Shown: positions 1 to 9,783 of the stretch, piece by piece | How the letters are laid out: each line of letters begins with the position of its first letter | How positions within the stretch are numbered: position 1 is the stretch's first letter | NCBI GenBank assembly: GCA_028671895.1 | Contig: CM053800.1 | Span: forward strand, 8,205,886-8,269,885 | Direction of reading: 5' to 3' | Source: Oenanthe sinensis | Taxonomy: Eukaryota; Streptophyta; Magnoliopsida; Apiales; Apiaceae | DNA length: 64,000 nucleotides | Program-made: the position numbers and the translations under genes | The notes under the pieces: generated by a model | The model's database searches: none | Seen by the model: only the letters and a program-made list of their open reading frames with translations | What the model was told of the DNA's origin: nothing

Positions 1-81
1 AAGAGGAGTCAAGTGAAGACGGAGAAGATTCATTTTCGTCTAGCGGGGAAGAGTCTTCGGAGGAGGAGGAATCGTCTAAGT
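1..81 (+). CDS. C-terminal tail of an antisense ORF of the Tat element (partial)
   Basis: In plus-strand frame 3 the first 78 bases read as a Ser/Glu-rich acidic tail, containing the stretches EESSEDGEDSFSSS and SSEEEESSK, and end at a TAG at 79-81. The ORF enters from outside the window. Its strand is opposite to gag-pol and it ends about 340 bp from the pol stop. That is where Tat-lineage elements are known to carry an antisense ORF of unknown function. Only the tail is visible, so its length and any domain are unknown. Chance openness of 26 codons is possible, but the composition looks coding. Confidence 0.5.
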
Positions 82-418
82 AGTTAGGATTTTATTTTTG
101 TATTTATGTTGACCCCAGTGGCTTGTAAAAATATTTGGCCCTCGGGCATATATTTATGCAGTTGTGTTTTTCTACATTTTCGTCCTTTACTTCTGCCTTT
201 GTTTTGTTTGTTTTTCGTGTTTAACTTGAACATAAATAACAAATACTCTTGAGGCTTGTAAAAGACTTAATGTAAATAACTAACGTCATATGAGGCGAAC
301 GGAAAACATTCCTTAGAAACTACCAAGTTTTGAAACGAAATTTAGTATTAAAAACATGTCTTTCTTTCGAGGCTAATAAATCGTCACTTACACGCTTTTG
401 AATATCAAAGTAAAAAAT
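82..418. other. Non-coding spacer between antisense ORF and pol of the Tat element
   Basis: This is AT-rich sequence with no open frame of note. It lies between two convergent ORFs: the antisense ORF ending at 81 on the plus strand and pol ending at 419 on the minus strand. It probably holds 3' untranslated sequence and polyadenylation signals for both. I see no LTR-like end in it. Confidence 0.5.
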
Positions 419-2215
419 CTAAACATAATAGATTCTTAAGTTGGTTGCATTCCAGCTTCTTTGGATTTCAACCCCTTCAAGGGTTTGGAACTTATATGCT
501 CCTTGCCCTGTAACTTCCTTCACTTGGTATGGTCCTTCCCAATTTGGAGCTAGCTTGCCTTTGGGACCAGCTCTAGATGCCTCGATCTTGCGCAGGACTA
601 AGTCTCCTTCACAAAAGAACCTTTCATTGACTCTAAGGTTGTAATAAAATGAAGCTTTCTTCTGGTTTTCTATAGTCCTATCATTTGCTTCATCGCGTAG
701 CTCATCTATCAGGTCTAGAGCTAACTTCATGCCTTCCTCATTGGTGTCAACCTGAAATCCCTTCACTTTTGGTGACGTCTGAGTAATTTTGACGATCACC
801 ATTGCCTCAGCCCCGTAAGCTAGTTGAAAAGGTGTTGCCCCTGTTGAAGCCTTACAAGTGGTTCTGTATGCCCATAAGATTGGGAGTAGCTCGTCAACCC
901 AAGTTCCCTGAGAGCACTCAATCCTCTTTTTAAGTCCATCTAGGATAATTCTGTTGGCAACCTCAGCTTGCCCATTTGACTGTGGGTGTACTACCGAAGT
1001 GAAGCGCAGTTCAATGTTATAGTTTCCACAGTACTCTATGAAGTCCCTGTTGTTAAACTGAGTTCCGTTATCCGTCACTAGGATTTGGGGTAACCCATAC
1101 CTGCATATAACATTCCCCCAGAAGAATTGAGTCACATTCTTAGTGTCAATCTTGGCCAAGGGTTTGGCTTCTATCCACTTAGTGAAGTAGTCGATGACGA
1201 CAATAAGAAAATTCCTCTGTGCGCTGGTTATAGGAAATAGGCCTAAGATATCCATTCCCCACATGGCAATGGGGAGTAGAGAGTTGATGGATGTCAGCAT
1301 CTCAGGGGGTGGCCTAACGATGGGTGCAAACCTTTGGCAGCGATCACATTTCTTAACATAAGCTTTAGCATCTTTAAGCATCTCATGCCAATAAAATCCC
1401 AGTTTCACGACTTTATGAGCAAGAGTACTGCTTCCAAGGTGCTGGCCACATATACCTTCATGAACTTCCTTCAAGGCAGCTTCAGCCTCATGGGGTCTCA
1501 GACACTTCAAGTAAGGTATCATGTATGATTTCTTATAAAGTATTCCTTCTATGAGGGCATACTTCAAGGCCCTCACTGATAGCTTGCGTGCCTCCACGGG
1601 GTCGGTTGATGTTTTCCCTGTTTCCAAGTAGATCTTGATGGGATCCATCCAACATGCTCCCAGCCCAATCGGGGCTACTAATTTAGCATCAAGGCTTGGG
1701 GTCTTTAAGACTTGGAAATAAACACTACCAGAGTAACTCTCAATCTCTGATGATGCAAATTTAGACAAGGCATCATCCTTCACATTCTCTTCTCTCAGGA
1801 TATATTCAAAATGGCATTCCTGAAACTGCGTGGGTAGAGTTTTAACAATTCTCAAATATTTTGCCATAGTCTCTTCACGTGCCTCAAACTCCCCATTTAC
1901 TTGAGAGATTACTAGCCTTGAATCGCCACATACCTTCAAGTTCTTCACCCTCAGGGTTCTGGCCAGACCAAGCCCAGCTATTAAAGCTTCGTATTCTGCT
2001 TCGTTATTTGTAGTTCGAAAATCTAACTTGATTGCATATTCGACAACAAACCCATCTGGGCTTTGCAAAACCAGGCCAGCTCCGCTAGTGCTCGTTTTTG
2101 AAGCTCTGTCAAAAAAGAGTGCCCAATATTCTTCGAGTTCTTCCTCTTTTTCCTTTCTCTCTCTAGCCTCTTTACCCTCTTCTTGCCCCCGACTTCTTGG
2201 TTGGGAATGGTACAT
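419..2215 (-). pseudogene. Tat element pol: second (archaeal-like) RNase H and integrase
   Basis: This 598-codon frame begins with an RNase H fold of the archaeal-like type (about residues 28-160, with acidic residues in a segment around NNEAEYEALIAGL and a second motif around GDSRLV). This domain is found in Tat elements in addition to the normal RNase H. Next come the integrase zinc-binding HHCC region (about residues 250-300, ending in CDRCQ) and the DDE core. In the core, MDILG, VTDNGTQF and the Glu of NGQAEVANR are all present, with roughly D-D-35-E spacing. The C-terminal region (GDLVLRK, APNWEGPYQVKEV) matches the integrase tail. The frame is intact here, but it is joined to the upstream RNase H frame only through a frameshift near 2150-2215. 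Confidence 0.9.
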
Positions 2216-2832
2216 TCGACCACGAAGTCAGTTAGAGCTTGAGCCTTGATGACCGTTCTTGGCTTGTATCTGACCTCGAACTCTCCAGGCTCAATATCCC
2301 ATTTGATTAGCCTCCAACTGGCCTTGGGGCTGTGCAGTATGTTTCTCAGGGGCTGGTCTGTCAAAACTTCAATAACATACGCCTGGAAGTATGGGCGTAG
2401 CTTTCTCAAAGCTATTATCAATGCTAAGACAAACTTCTCAACCTTTGAGTAGTTCAGATCTGCCCCATGCAGAATCTTGCTAACATAATAAATGGGCTTC
2501 TGAACCTTAGCTTCCTCTTTCACAAGAACAACACTTAGGGTTGAGCTAGAGATAACAAGGTACAGGTATAGTACTTCTTCATGTTTTGGTTTGGCAAGCA
2601 AGGGTGGCTCAAACATATATTTCTTCAGCTCTTCAAATGCTACTTGACTCTCGTCATTCCATTCAAAGTTTTTGACCTTCTTGAGGGCCTTGAAGAATGG
2701 TAGACACTTTTCACTAGACTTGAATATGAAGCGCCCCAGGGCTGCTATCCTTCCTATGAACTTTTCATCTTTTACTGTCTTGGGGGGACTCCATGTCCAA
2801 GATTGCTTGAGTCTTATCGGGATTGACCTCAA
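2023..2832 (-). pseudogene. Tat element pol: RT connection and first RNase H
   Basis: This is a continuation of reverse transcriptase in a shifted frame. The thumb/connection region (FIGRIAALGRFI, PFFKALKK) is followed by the Ty3/gypsy-type RNase H, with the stretch KPIYYVSKILHGADLNYSKV and later LTDQPLRNIL and RLIKWDIEPGEFEV. The usual first acidic position is Ser-rich here (ISSSTLSVVLV). That substitution is common in the degenerate first RNase H of Tat elements and explains the second RNase H downstream. The frame overlaps both neighbours (2765-2832 and 2023-2215), marking two frameshifts. Confidence 0.85.
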
Positions 2833-3760
2833 TACCTCTTTTGGAGACCATCAGGTCTAGAAATTTTCCAGATCCTACACAAAAGGCACACTTGGTCGGG
2901 TTCAACATCATCTTGTGGGTTCTCAGAACTTCAAATGCATCATTTAGGTGCTCAAGATGATCGGCCTTGTCTAGGCTTTTGACTAACATGTCATCAACGT
3001 AGATTTCCATGGTCTTACCGATGAGGTTCTTGAAAATTTTGTTCACAAGCCTTTGATACGTGGCTCCTGCATTCTTAAGCCCAAAAGCCATAACCAGATA
3101 AAAAAAAACACCAAAGTCAGTGATGAACGATACCTTAAGGATGTCATTGGGTTGCATTTTGATCTGGTTGTAGCCACTAAAGCCATCCATGAAGCTAAGC
3201 ATCTCGTGGCCAGCTGTGGCATCTATCAACGTGTTTATCCGTGGTAAGGGGAAACAGTCCTTAGGGCAGGCATCATTCAAATTTGTGAAGTCTACACACA
3301 TTCTCCACTTTCCATTGCTCTTTCTGACCATCACAGGGTTAGCCAACCACTTAGGAAATTGAATTTCTTCGATAAATCCGGCTTCCAACAATTTCTCTAC
3401 TTCTTGCTTAATGGCCTCTTGCCTTTCAGGAGCAAAACTTCTTTTCTTCTGTTTGACTATTGTTCTTCTAGGATTCACATTCAATTGATGCGTTATGAGC
3501 TTGGGGTCTATCCCTGGCATGTCGGCTTCTGTCCAAGCAAAGACATCTATGTTATCTTGTAAGAATTGAACTAGCTGTTGTTTCAGGTCCTTGGGGAGCG
3601 AAGTCCCCACATATGTCACCTTCTCATGATCTAGAGGATTCAGAGGAGCAGGCTCCAAGTCCTCTGCGGGCTTACCCCTTCTTTCTTTTCGATCCCTGAC
3701 ATCCATGTCTTCGATAGGGAGAACCTGCCCCCCAATGCCATTAGGCTTCAAGGCGGCCAC
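2765..3760 (-). pseudogene. Tat element pol: reverse transcriptase fingers and palm
   Basis: This frame contains the core of a Ty3/gypsy reverse transcriptase. Visible are WRMCVDFTNLNDACPKDCFPLP, the SFMDGFSGYNQI motif, FGLKNAGATYQRLVNKIF and the catalytic YVDDMLVKS (encoded near 2985-3010). It reads on towards the thumb and then loses frame at about 2765-2832. A linker with acidic and basic residues precedes the RT domain. The catalytic aspartates are all present, so inactivity comes from frameshifts in this locus rather than from loss of the active site. Confidence 0.9.
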
Positions 3761-3781
3761 ATAACAACTCCTGGCTATTTT

Positions 3782-4516
3782 TTAATCTCCTCTCTCTTCT
3801 CTCACTCCATTCCTAGTCGGGAATTTGAGCTTCAGATGGTATGTAGAGGCTATCGCCTTGAATGCATGCATCCCAGTCCTTCCAAGGATTGCATTGTAGG
3901 TAGTGCTTGCCTTGGTAACTAGGAAATTCAGTATTTGAGTGGACTGCCGAGGTTCTTCTCCCATAGTCATGGACAATTGTATAATTCCCTCAATCCGAGA
4001 TTCCACTCCATTGAAACCATAGATAGGCATGTTGGAGGGGGTCAGCTGCGAATCGTTATATCCCATTTTCACAAAAGCATTATAAAATAGGATAACTACA
4101 GACGACCCATAGTCTACTAAGACTCTTTTCACATGAGAGTTTCCAATAACGGTGGCAATTACCAAGGGATCATCGTGGGGAAACCTCATCCCTTCCAGGT
4201 TAGAATCATCAAACGACAAAGAGACCTCAGTCATTGCTATCTTAGAAGGTTCTCCTACAATGCTCATTACCTCGCGGGCATATGCCTTCCTAGAACTTTG
4301 GGAGTTACCTGCAGCGATTGGTCCCCCTGAAATCACATTGATCACTGGCCCTCGGGGCTGATTATTTCTGTCTTTGGGGTTTAAGTCCCTCCATTTGTCA
4401 TTGTAATATCTGTCATGTCTAGCACCCTCCTTGGTGTATTTTTCCAACTTTCCTCTTCTAATCAGAAACTCTATTTCGTCTTTTAACTGACGAAAATGAT
4501 CAGTGTCGTATCCCAC
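3782..4516 (-). pseudogene. Tat element gag C-terminus and aspartic protease
   Basis: The N-terminal third is basic and gag-like (about residues 10-55). It is followed by a retropepsin-like domain from about residue 95. The catalytic triplet reads D135-Y136-G137 in VLVDYGSSVVIL, where aspartic proteases normally have D-T-G or D-S-G. The flap/second-half motif ILGRTGMHAFKAIAST is recognisable. The DYG substitution would be expected to disable the protease. Two stops separate this frame from RT at about 3761-3781. Confidence 0.8.
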
Positions 4517-4800
4517 ATCCCTATGGAACCGACAATACGCGTTCTTATTTCTCTTTTCGAGATCAGTCCTTCGTGGATTCGGCCATCAAAGGTCTTTCCC
4601 TTCTCAATATCCATCAGTATTTGGCTAACCCTGGATCCTTCTTTCTTTTTGAAGTCATTTACATCATCATTCTTTGCATACTTAGTATCGACAATATACT
4701 CAGTATCGCTGGCTCGCTTCTTGGAGTAGGTGCTCGTGGTTTGAAGCCCTTGGGCTTTCCTCAGCCTTGATATACTTTCCAGCTCTCTCTTGGAGCTCAT
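4483..4800 (-). pseudogene. Tat element gag, fragment
   Basis: This is a short lysine-rich reading frame between the gag core and the gag-protease frame, overlapping the latter by about 34 bp in another frame. It has no domain I can name. Its place and composition (KKEGSRVSQILMDIEKGKTF) fit the spacer region of gag. It represents a frameshifted piece of the same polyprotein. Confidence 0.6.
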
Positions 4801-4978
4801 TCATACTCTCAAGGGCCCTCTTAGATAATTATCTCCTGACATTTTGGTCAGAAGTCCCTTGCTATAAGGCTATCATAACTACCTTCTGATCTAGATTGGG
4901 GACCTTCAAGGCTTCCTTCATAAATCTGTTCATATAGTCCCTCAAGGACTCATTTTTCCCCTGATGCGTGTTCATTTG

Positions 4979-5371
4979 TTAAGCTAAGCTCTTCTCATAA
5001 GTCTTGCTGTTGATGAACTGACCAATGAAGGCCCTGCTTAGATCCTTGAATGACCCAATAGATGTAGGTGGTAAACGACTAAACCACCTTTGAGCCATAC
5101 CACTCAGGGTCTGGGGGAACGCCTTAAACTTGACGGCATCGTTGACGGGCAGCAGCAGTGCATTAGAGAACATGAGAACATGATTTGGGGGGTCTCCCGT
5201 TCCATCATAGGCCTTGATCGTAGGCATCTTGAACTTTTTTGATATCCTCTCATTCATGATATCCTTTGTGAAGGGGGGAGTGAGATCATTAGGATCTCCA
5301 AGTGGCAATAAGTCTTGGGGGTCAGTCATAATATGACTTGTCCTTGTTTGCTTTCCTGGTTGGGGGATCAT
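4979..5371 (-). pseudogene. Tat element gag, core domain
   Basis: This holds the conserved retrotransposon Gag region: KMPTIKAYDGTGDPPNHVLMF followed by AFPQTLSGMAQRWFSRLPP and SFKDLSRAFIGQF. This is the signature order of the plant gypsy Gag capsid domain. It ends prematurely at a stop near 4979, and the remainder continues in other frames to its left. The frame start used here is internal; the real protein began further right, near 6032. Confidence 0.85.
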
Positions 5372-5464
5372 CCAAATCTATCACATGTACGTTTCTTATC
5401 GACCCTCCAGCCCCCTCAACTCTGGGGTGCTGTTGCCACGCTAGTATCCTTTCTAGGTCTTTTC

Positions 5465-6032
5465 TCAGTCGCTGGGCTTCAGCTTCATGAGCACATATCC
5501 TTTCTTGAAGGTCCAGAGAGTCATTATCTTGAGGCCCTCAGGGTTGGGTACTCCTTCCTTCAAGGGGCTCCTTACCGGGTCGCCTCCTTCGTGGGTTAAT
5601 ATCCTCGTCAGACGATTCATCATCATCGGTAGAGTAAAGTCCTGAGAAGTTTCGACTCCTTCGTCGCGAAGCGTAGTGGGGCAACAACCCTTGCTCGTAA
5701 GAGGACTCATAGTTTCTCGGGAACCCGTAGCGAGGGTTGGGCGTCACAGCAGATGAGACCTGCAAGGTAGGAGGGGCGATAAAAGTTGTACCAAGGGGTG
5801 AAATTACCTAGAGTGGAGGAACTGAGGCATGAATAGACACATCGGGGGTGGAAGGATGAACAACGACGCTAAGGGGTCCGGTACGCCGGGTACTTGCTTC
5901 AAGGCCTCCAACGGAGGTGGTTGGAACAACATCTCCTTGTTCCCGCGTCTTAGGAGGGGGAACGTTGGTGTCAACAGTGGTGTCAAGAATCTCTCCCTCA
6001 AGGGTGCTCGCGGTACTTCGTGTTCTTGTCAT
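5465..6032 (-). pseudogene. Tat element gag, N-terminal region in three overlapping frames
   Basis: Three short frames tile this stretch: 5808-6032 beginning MTRTRSTASTLEG, 5538-5765, and 5465-5710. The first is probably the native Gag start because it lies directly downstream of the primer-binding-like site. The second is Ser/Asp/Arg rich (STDDDESSDEDINPRRRRPG), typical of the low-complexity N-terminus of Tat Gag. No enzymatic domain is expected here. Breaks between frames show decay. Confidence 0.65.
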
Positions 6033-6045
6033 GGTTGCTATTCGT

Positions 6046-6063
6046 TTCCCACAGACGGTGCCA
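6046..6063 (-). other. Primer-binding-like site of the Tat element
   Basis: On the minus strand this reads TGGCACCGTCTGTGGGAA. It sits between the LTR and gag, begins with TGG as complements of a tRNA 3' CCA do, and resembles the sequence found just inside the 5' LTR of many plant gypsy elements. I do not assign the tRNA. It overlaps the LTR end if the LTR is drawn with a canonical TG...CA border. Confidence 0.6.
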
Positions 6064-6682
6064 AGTTTTACGGATTAAAAACTAGGTGTATTTAATATGT
6101 AATTAATGCTAGAGTTTGAGAGAGCTTCGAGCTTTAATGATTTCACTAATGTTTCGTGACTAACTCAGGTCCTCGTTAACTGCCTACGTATCTCAAGAGT
6201 GTTTGAGAATCAAGCCAAAAAATGTAGTTCTAATGTTGAGGGGTTAGGCCCTTTATATAGGCGCACGAGAGTCTTGGAATTAGATTAGAATTAGGAGACT
6301 TGGTGGTCAAGTCTCCTAGTGACAAGGTTGTTGAAACCTTTTAGGAATGCGGGTCCTCGATGGACTCTTTTCACGTTAGGGTTTCTAGATCCTTCTAGGA
6401 TGAGGGTCTTCAACAGGCTTCTTGGGCATTAATGAGCTAGCCTTTATTAATTAATTACAAAATTAATTATTAACAAAGGCTTAATGGGCCTATGGCTTCA
6501 ACAAAACTTGTGGGCTGGACTTATAAATCTAGTTGATCCTTGGATTACAAATCCAGTGGATCCTAGGATTTATTTTCCTAGTTCATTTCAAGGGCCTAAG
6601 CCTTTGGACCATACTAGACCTAATAAATGAAATAATAAATGCTATATTTACTATTTCCTCATGGCTATTTTTACCCATATCA
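6059..6682 (-). repeat. 5' LTR of the Tat element
   Basis: This is drawn as TG...CA: on the minus strand it starts TGATATGGGTAAAAATAGCC at 6682 and ends near the primer-binding site. It contains a good TATA box on the minus strand (CTATATAAAG at about 6251-6260), about 200 bp before the gag side, as expected for an LTR promoter. The outer border is inferred from the dinucleotide rule only, because the partner LTR is outside the window. Confidence 0.6.
6251..6260 (-). promoter_or_regulatory. TATA box of the Tat LTR
   Basis: The minus strand reads CTATATAAAG within a locally GC-richer stretch. It would start transcription leftwards into gag. It is a strong consensus match and the position within the LTR is typical. 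Confidence 0.6.
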
Positions 6683-7314
6683 CGGTTGAAATTTTTTTAG
6701 TGTTAAAATTGTTAAAACATTCATTAAACTTTCATTAAATTTTACAGAATTATAATAAAAATGAAAAAAAATAGTGTAGAACCATAATTTTATTTGTAAA
6801 AGTATAATAAAAAGTTAATCTAAACACTTTCTTTTACATTTTTTATAATGATTCGTCATAACTTAATAAAAGTTTCCACTGTTTTCACGCTAAAAAAATT
6901 ATGGCTAAGTGTTTCCCATATATATATATAAATAATTAAAAGAGCCCACCAACACGTTGGATGCCAGAAACTGCTCTATTTCTAAATTGTCTGCTACTAC
7001 GTTTGTTAAATTTCAATGTCTTAAAGAAGCCCATTGCATACAAATTAACTCTATGAGTCACAAATCCCATTAGTACAACTATCCTCCGTCGAAAACCTTT
7101 GCATTAAAGTTATCTAGTGCACCATATATATGCAAGTACACAAATATTGTCAACAATATTTCATCCTACCTAGCTACCACCTTCATTTTCTCCCTATAAT
7201 TTTCTTTCTTTGTGTTCTTCACACAGTCTTTTATGCCTCAGTGCCATCATACATAACTAGCTTGTTCCATCTACACGGTGGATCGCTCGAATATAAATTC
7301 AATATATAGCAATC
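6683..7314. other. Intergenic, upstream region of the IDL gene
   Basis: This is AT-rich sequence with no gene. The first 220 bp show a weak fold-back character (Ttttttagtg... near 6695 against ...cgctaaaaaaa near 6890), possibly an old MITE. The last 250 bp would include the promoter and 5' UTR of the IDL gene. Candidate TATA-like sites (CTATAATT near 7194, AATATAAATT near 7290) are present, but none is convincing alone. Confidence 0.4.
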
Positions 7315-7554
7315 ATGTGGTTTGATGCGAAACATTTTAGGGTTGCATTTCTCGTATTTACCATATTTGCAGCAACTGTATGGACGGGACGATCGATGAA
7401 AGTGAAGGAGATGGGGTTCTACAGTTCAATTCAAAATGAGCTGCCAAGAGGGCCAGTGCCCCCTTCAGATCCCTCACCATGTCACAACAGGGTAAAGCTT
7501 ATGCATGAAGGCGAGGATACTTATGGCCAGGGTCATTTTGTAATATGTCCATAA
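7315..7554 (+). CDS. IDA-LIKE (IDL) secreted peptide hormone precursor
   Basis: This single-exon ORF of 79 codons has a hydrophobic N-terminal signal peptide (about residues 9-27, RVAFLVFTIFAATVW) followed by a short variable region. Near the C-terminus is the motif PVPPSDPSPCHN (residues 47-58). It matches the PIP motif of the IDA/IDL family (PxPPSxPSxxHN), including the two invariant Pro, PPS and terminal HN. Family members are 70-100 residues, are secreted and processed, and signal through HAESA-type receptor kinases in organ separation, root emergence and stress responses. The C-tail after the motif is longer than in IDA itself. The Pro-Cys pair before HN departs from the basic pair of IDA and suggests a more divergent IDL. 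No stops or frameshifts are seen. It is the only apparently intact host gene here. Confidence 0.8.
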   Translation: MWFDAKHFRVAFLVFTIFAATVWTGRSMKVKEMGFYSSIQNELPRGPVPPSDPSPCHNRVKLMHEGEDTYGQGHFVICP

Positions 7555-8381
7555 CCTTATTTGGGCAAGAGCGATTTTTATTAATTTCGTATTTTTTTAA
7601 TTATTTTTCTCATTTCGGGAGAACATCAAATCTTATTGTTCTCTCACTGTAAATAACACAGGAGTTTGATGAAATACGAACAAGTGTATATTTTTTACAT
7701 TATTTTGATGATGATCTTTTATACATAAAATAAATTCAGTAGATGTTTTTCTTCTTCTTTTGATTTTTTAAAGTTCTAGTTTTGTACATATATAGCTGTA
7801 ATTTTATCCGTATAGATCAATTCAACTAATTAGACTGGTATTATAAAACGATCAAGTTTTAATATGATTGGAAGTAATTTAAATCCACACGACTTTTGTC
7901 CAGAGTTATCAGTTCAGACTTATTTAGAGTGAATAGATCTTTCTTGGTAATATATTGCAGTAATTGTTTATCTCAAGTAACTATGTGAAGTGAAGTAGAC
8001 AATTAGCTAAAAAAAACTATGTGAAGTAGACAATAGTCAAATCTATGAATAAATTTGATATTTACGAAATTATTTATCCATATATATATTAAAAATTATT
8101 TTAAATTTTGATAAATACCTGAACTGATCTCAAAACAATTTTAACATCGCACATGTGCAAGATTCTCGTTAATCGTATGGCAATAAAATTATACTTGTCT
8201 CTGTGTACATGAGCTTGTGACTTGAGTTGTCTGCATCCTGAGTTTGCTTGATAACTCAACCATGTATAAAAAAAGGGGAAAACAATACAGATATTATTAT
8301 TTTTTAAATTTTATTTTTTAATCTCAAACGGTACCTCAGTCCATTACAAATTTGATTCAATTATATATATATATATATATA
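7555..8381. other. Intergenic AT-rich sequence
   Basis: This is the 3' flank of the IDL gene and further AT-rich DNA. I see no gene or recognisable element. A (TA)n tract at about 8361-8380 borders the following repeat. Confidence 0.5.
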
Positions 8382-8890
8382 TTAGCTTATAACCCGTATA
8401 AAGTACCGATACTATTAATAAATTATATATAAATTATTTTATATAATTTAAATATTTCATTTAATATGATAATTTGTTTTATTATTAATTTCTTTTTACA
8501 TTTTTCTATACGATGATATTTATATATTAATATTCATAAAATTTAATGATAAGTCATAATTTAAATAAATAAAAGAGTTTGAATGTTGATGAAATTGAGT
8601 TGAATGTGAGTACTATTATATCAAATAAAAATTATAGGGTAAGTAGGATTATTAAAATAAAAAATATATAACATAATTTAGATATAATGTAATATTATCC
8701 GTAAGGAGTTGTACAAAAAGAGAATTATCGATGATAGAGTTGTATGTATGATATATCTTTTTTAAAATTATATTTTATTAAAATTGAATGGTTAGGATAT
8801 TTTTTATGATTCACCTAAAATTGGACGATTATGATTTTTTTTATGGTTAAGCTAGGTAAGAGAAAAAAAGTTATCTTATTTGGTTATAAT
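8382..8890 (-). mobile_element. Helitron-like non-autonomous repeat, copy A
   Basis: On the minus strand the repeat ends with a weak hairpin and GGTTATAAGCTAA followed by T. This is the CTRR|T ending expected of a Helitron 3' end inserted between A and T. It is homologous to copy B: both share, for example, TTGTACAAAAAGAG...GATGATAGAGTTGTA and an ATTAATAA...TTTAAATATTT block. The 5' end abuts or was interrupted by copy B. It has no coding capacity and the AT content is very high. Confidence 0.5.
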
Positions 8891-8894
8891 AATA

Positions 8895-9377
8895 CTAGCT
8901 TATAACCTGTGCAAAACACGAACAATATTAATAAGTTATATATATTAATTATTTTTTATGATTTAAATATTTAATTTATATTTTTTAATATGCCGGTTAT
9001 AATAATATAGTATATAATAAAAATTATTTAATAAGATAGTATAGATATAATAAAAATTATTTAATATAGATAAAATAATAATATTATTTTATTATTTATG
9101 AGATTTAATTAATAAGCTGTAATTTCAAATAAATTGGAGAGTTTGAGCAGTAATAGAAGATATATATGTTATTGGATTGTTGTACAAAAAGAGGACTCAT
9201 TGATGATAGAGTTGTAGATAGAATATATGTGTTTTAAAATTAGATTATAAATATATAATAACTACATAAAAAGAGTTGTATAAGAGGACTTACCGTACGA
9301 ACGAATGATCGACCAAATATTTGCTACTATGGCTTTAATAATATAGTATAAATAATATAGATATATAGATATATAGA
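8895..9377 (-). mobile_element. Helitron-like non-autonomous repeat, copy B
   Basis: This is a second copy of the same family. On the minus strand it begins TCTATATATCTATATTATTTA, a typical Helitron 5' terminus starting with TC, and ends GCACAGGTTATAAGCTAG|T after a short imperfect hairpin. That gives both Helitron termini within about 480 bp and no target duplication, as Helitrons leave none. The exact 5' base is ambiguous because of the repeated TATATC units at 9360-9377. Confidence 0.55.
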
Positions 9378-9783
9378 TAATTTAATAAATGTAACATAAT
9401 ACATTTATTTATATTTCTAATACGTCAAGGTATCTTACATAAATATTAGCAATATACCTAATACGATTCAAATGACATGTATTTTCACAAATATGAGCAA
9501 TTTTTCAATAGAATTGAAGTTTTTTTTAATATTAACTTATATTAATAATTTTGATTCAATTATATATATATAGAGAGAGAGAGAGTAAGCTTTCTAGGAA
9601 AACCATCTAATCAAGAAAACACGGAAAACCAATCTAAGAACGCTGATATATTATAATTTCAATATATTTAATCTGATTTATGATAATGGCATTTTTGTGA
9701 ATAGTTTCAAGAATATTGTACACATATAATACACTTTTCAATAATTATAGACGTGTATCTTTTCAATATGGCAATGACAAGAG
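9378..9783. other. Intergenic AT-rich sequence with (GA)n
   Basis: There is no gene. A short (TA)n(GA)n microsatellite lies at about 9558-9586. The region flanks the left end of the CACTA element. Confidence 0.5.

Larger units (their letters stand above)
1..6682 (-). mobile_element. Ty3/gypsy LTR retrotransposon, Tat lineage, partial and decayed
   Basis: This element reads right to left: 5' LTR at about 6059-6682, a primer-binding-like site, gag, protease, reverse transcriptase, a first RNase H, a second RNase H, then integrase ending at 419. The domain order with integrase last is that of Ty3/gypsy. Two consecutive RNase H domains, plus an ORF of opposite strand lying beyond pol, are known hallmarks of the plant Tat lineage. 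The coding region is broken into at least six frames, so the copy is not autonomous. The 3' LTR must lie left of the window. No target duplication can be checked because one end is missing. Confidence 0.9.

Noticed and set aside
5829..6095. Plus-strand open frame of 88 codons
   Set aside because: It is the complement of Tat gag N-terminal coding sequence on the minus strand.
6690..6905. Possible fold-back MITE upstream of the IDL gene
   Set aside because: The two arms pair only weakly and no clear target duplication could be defined, so it is not listed as an element.
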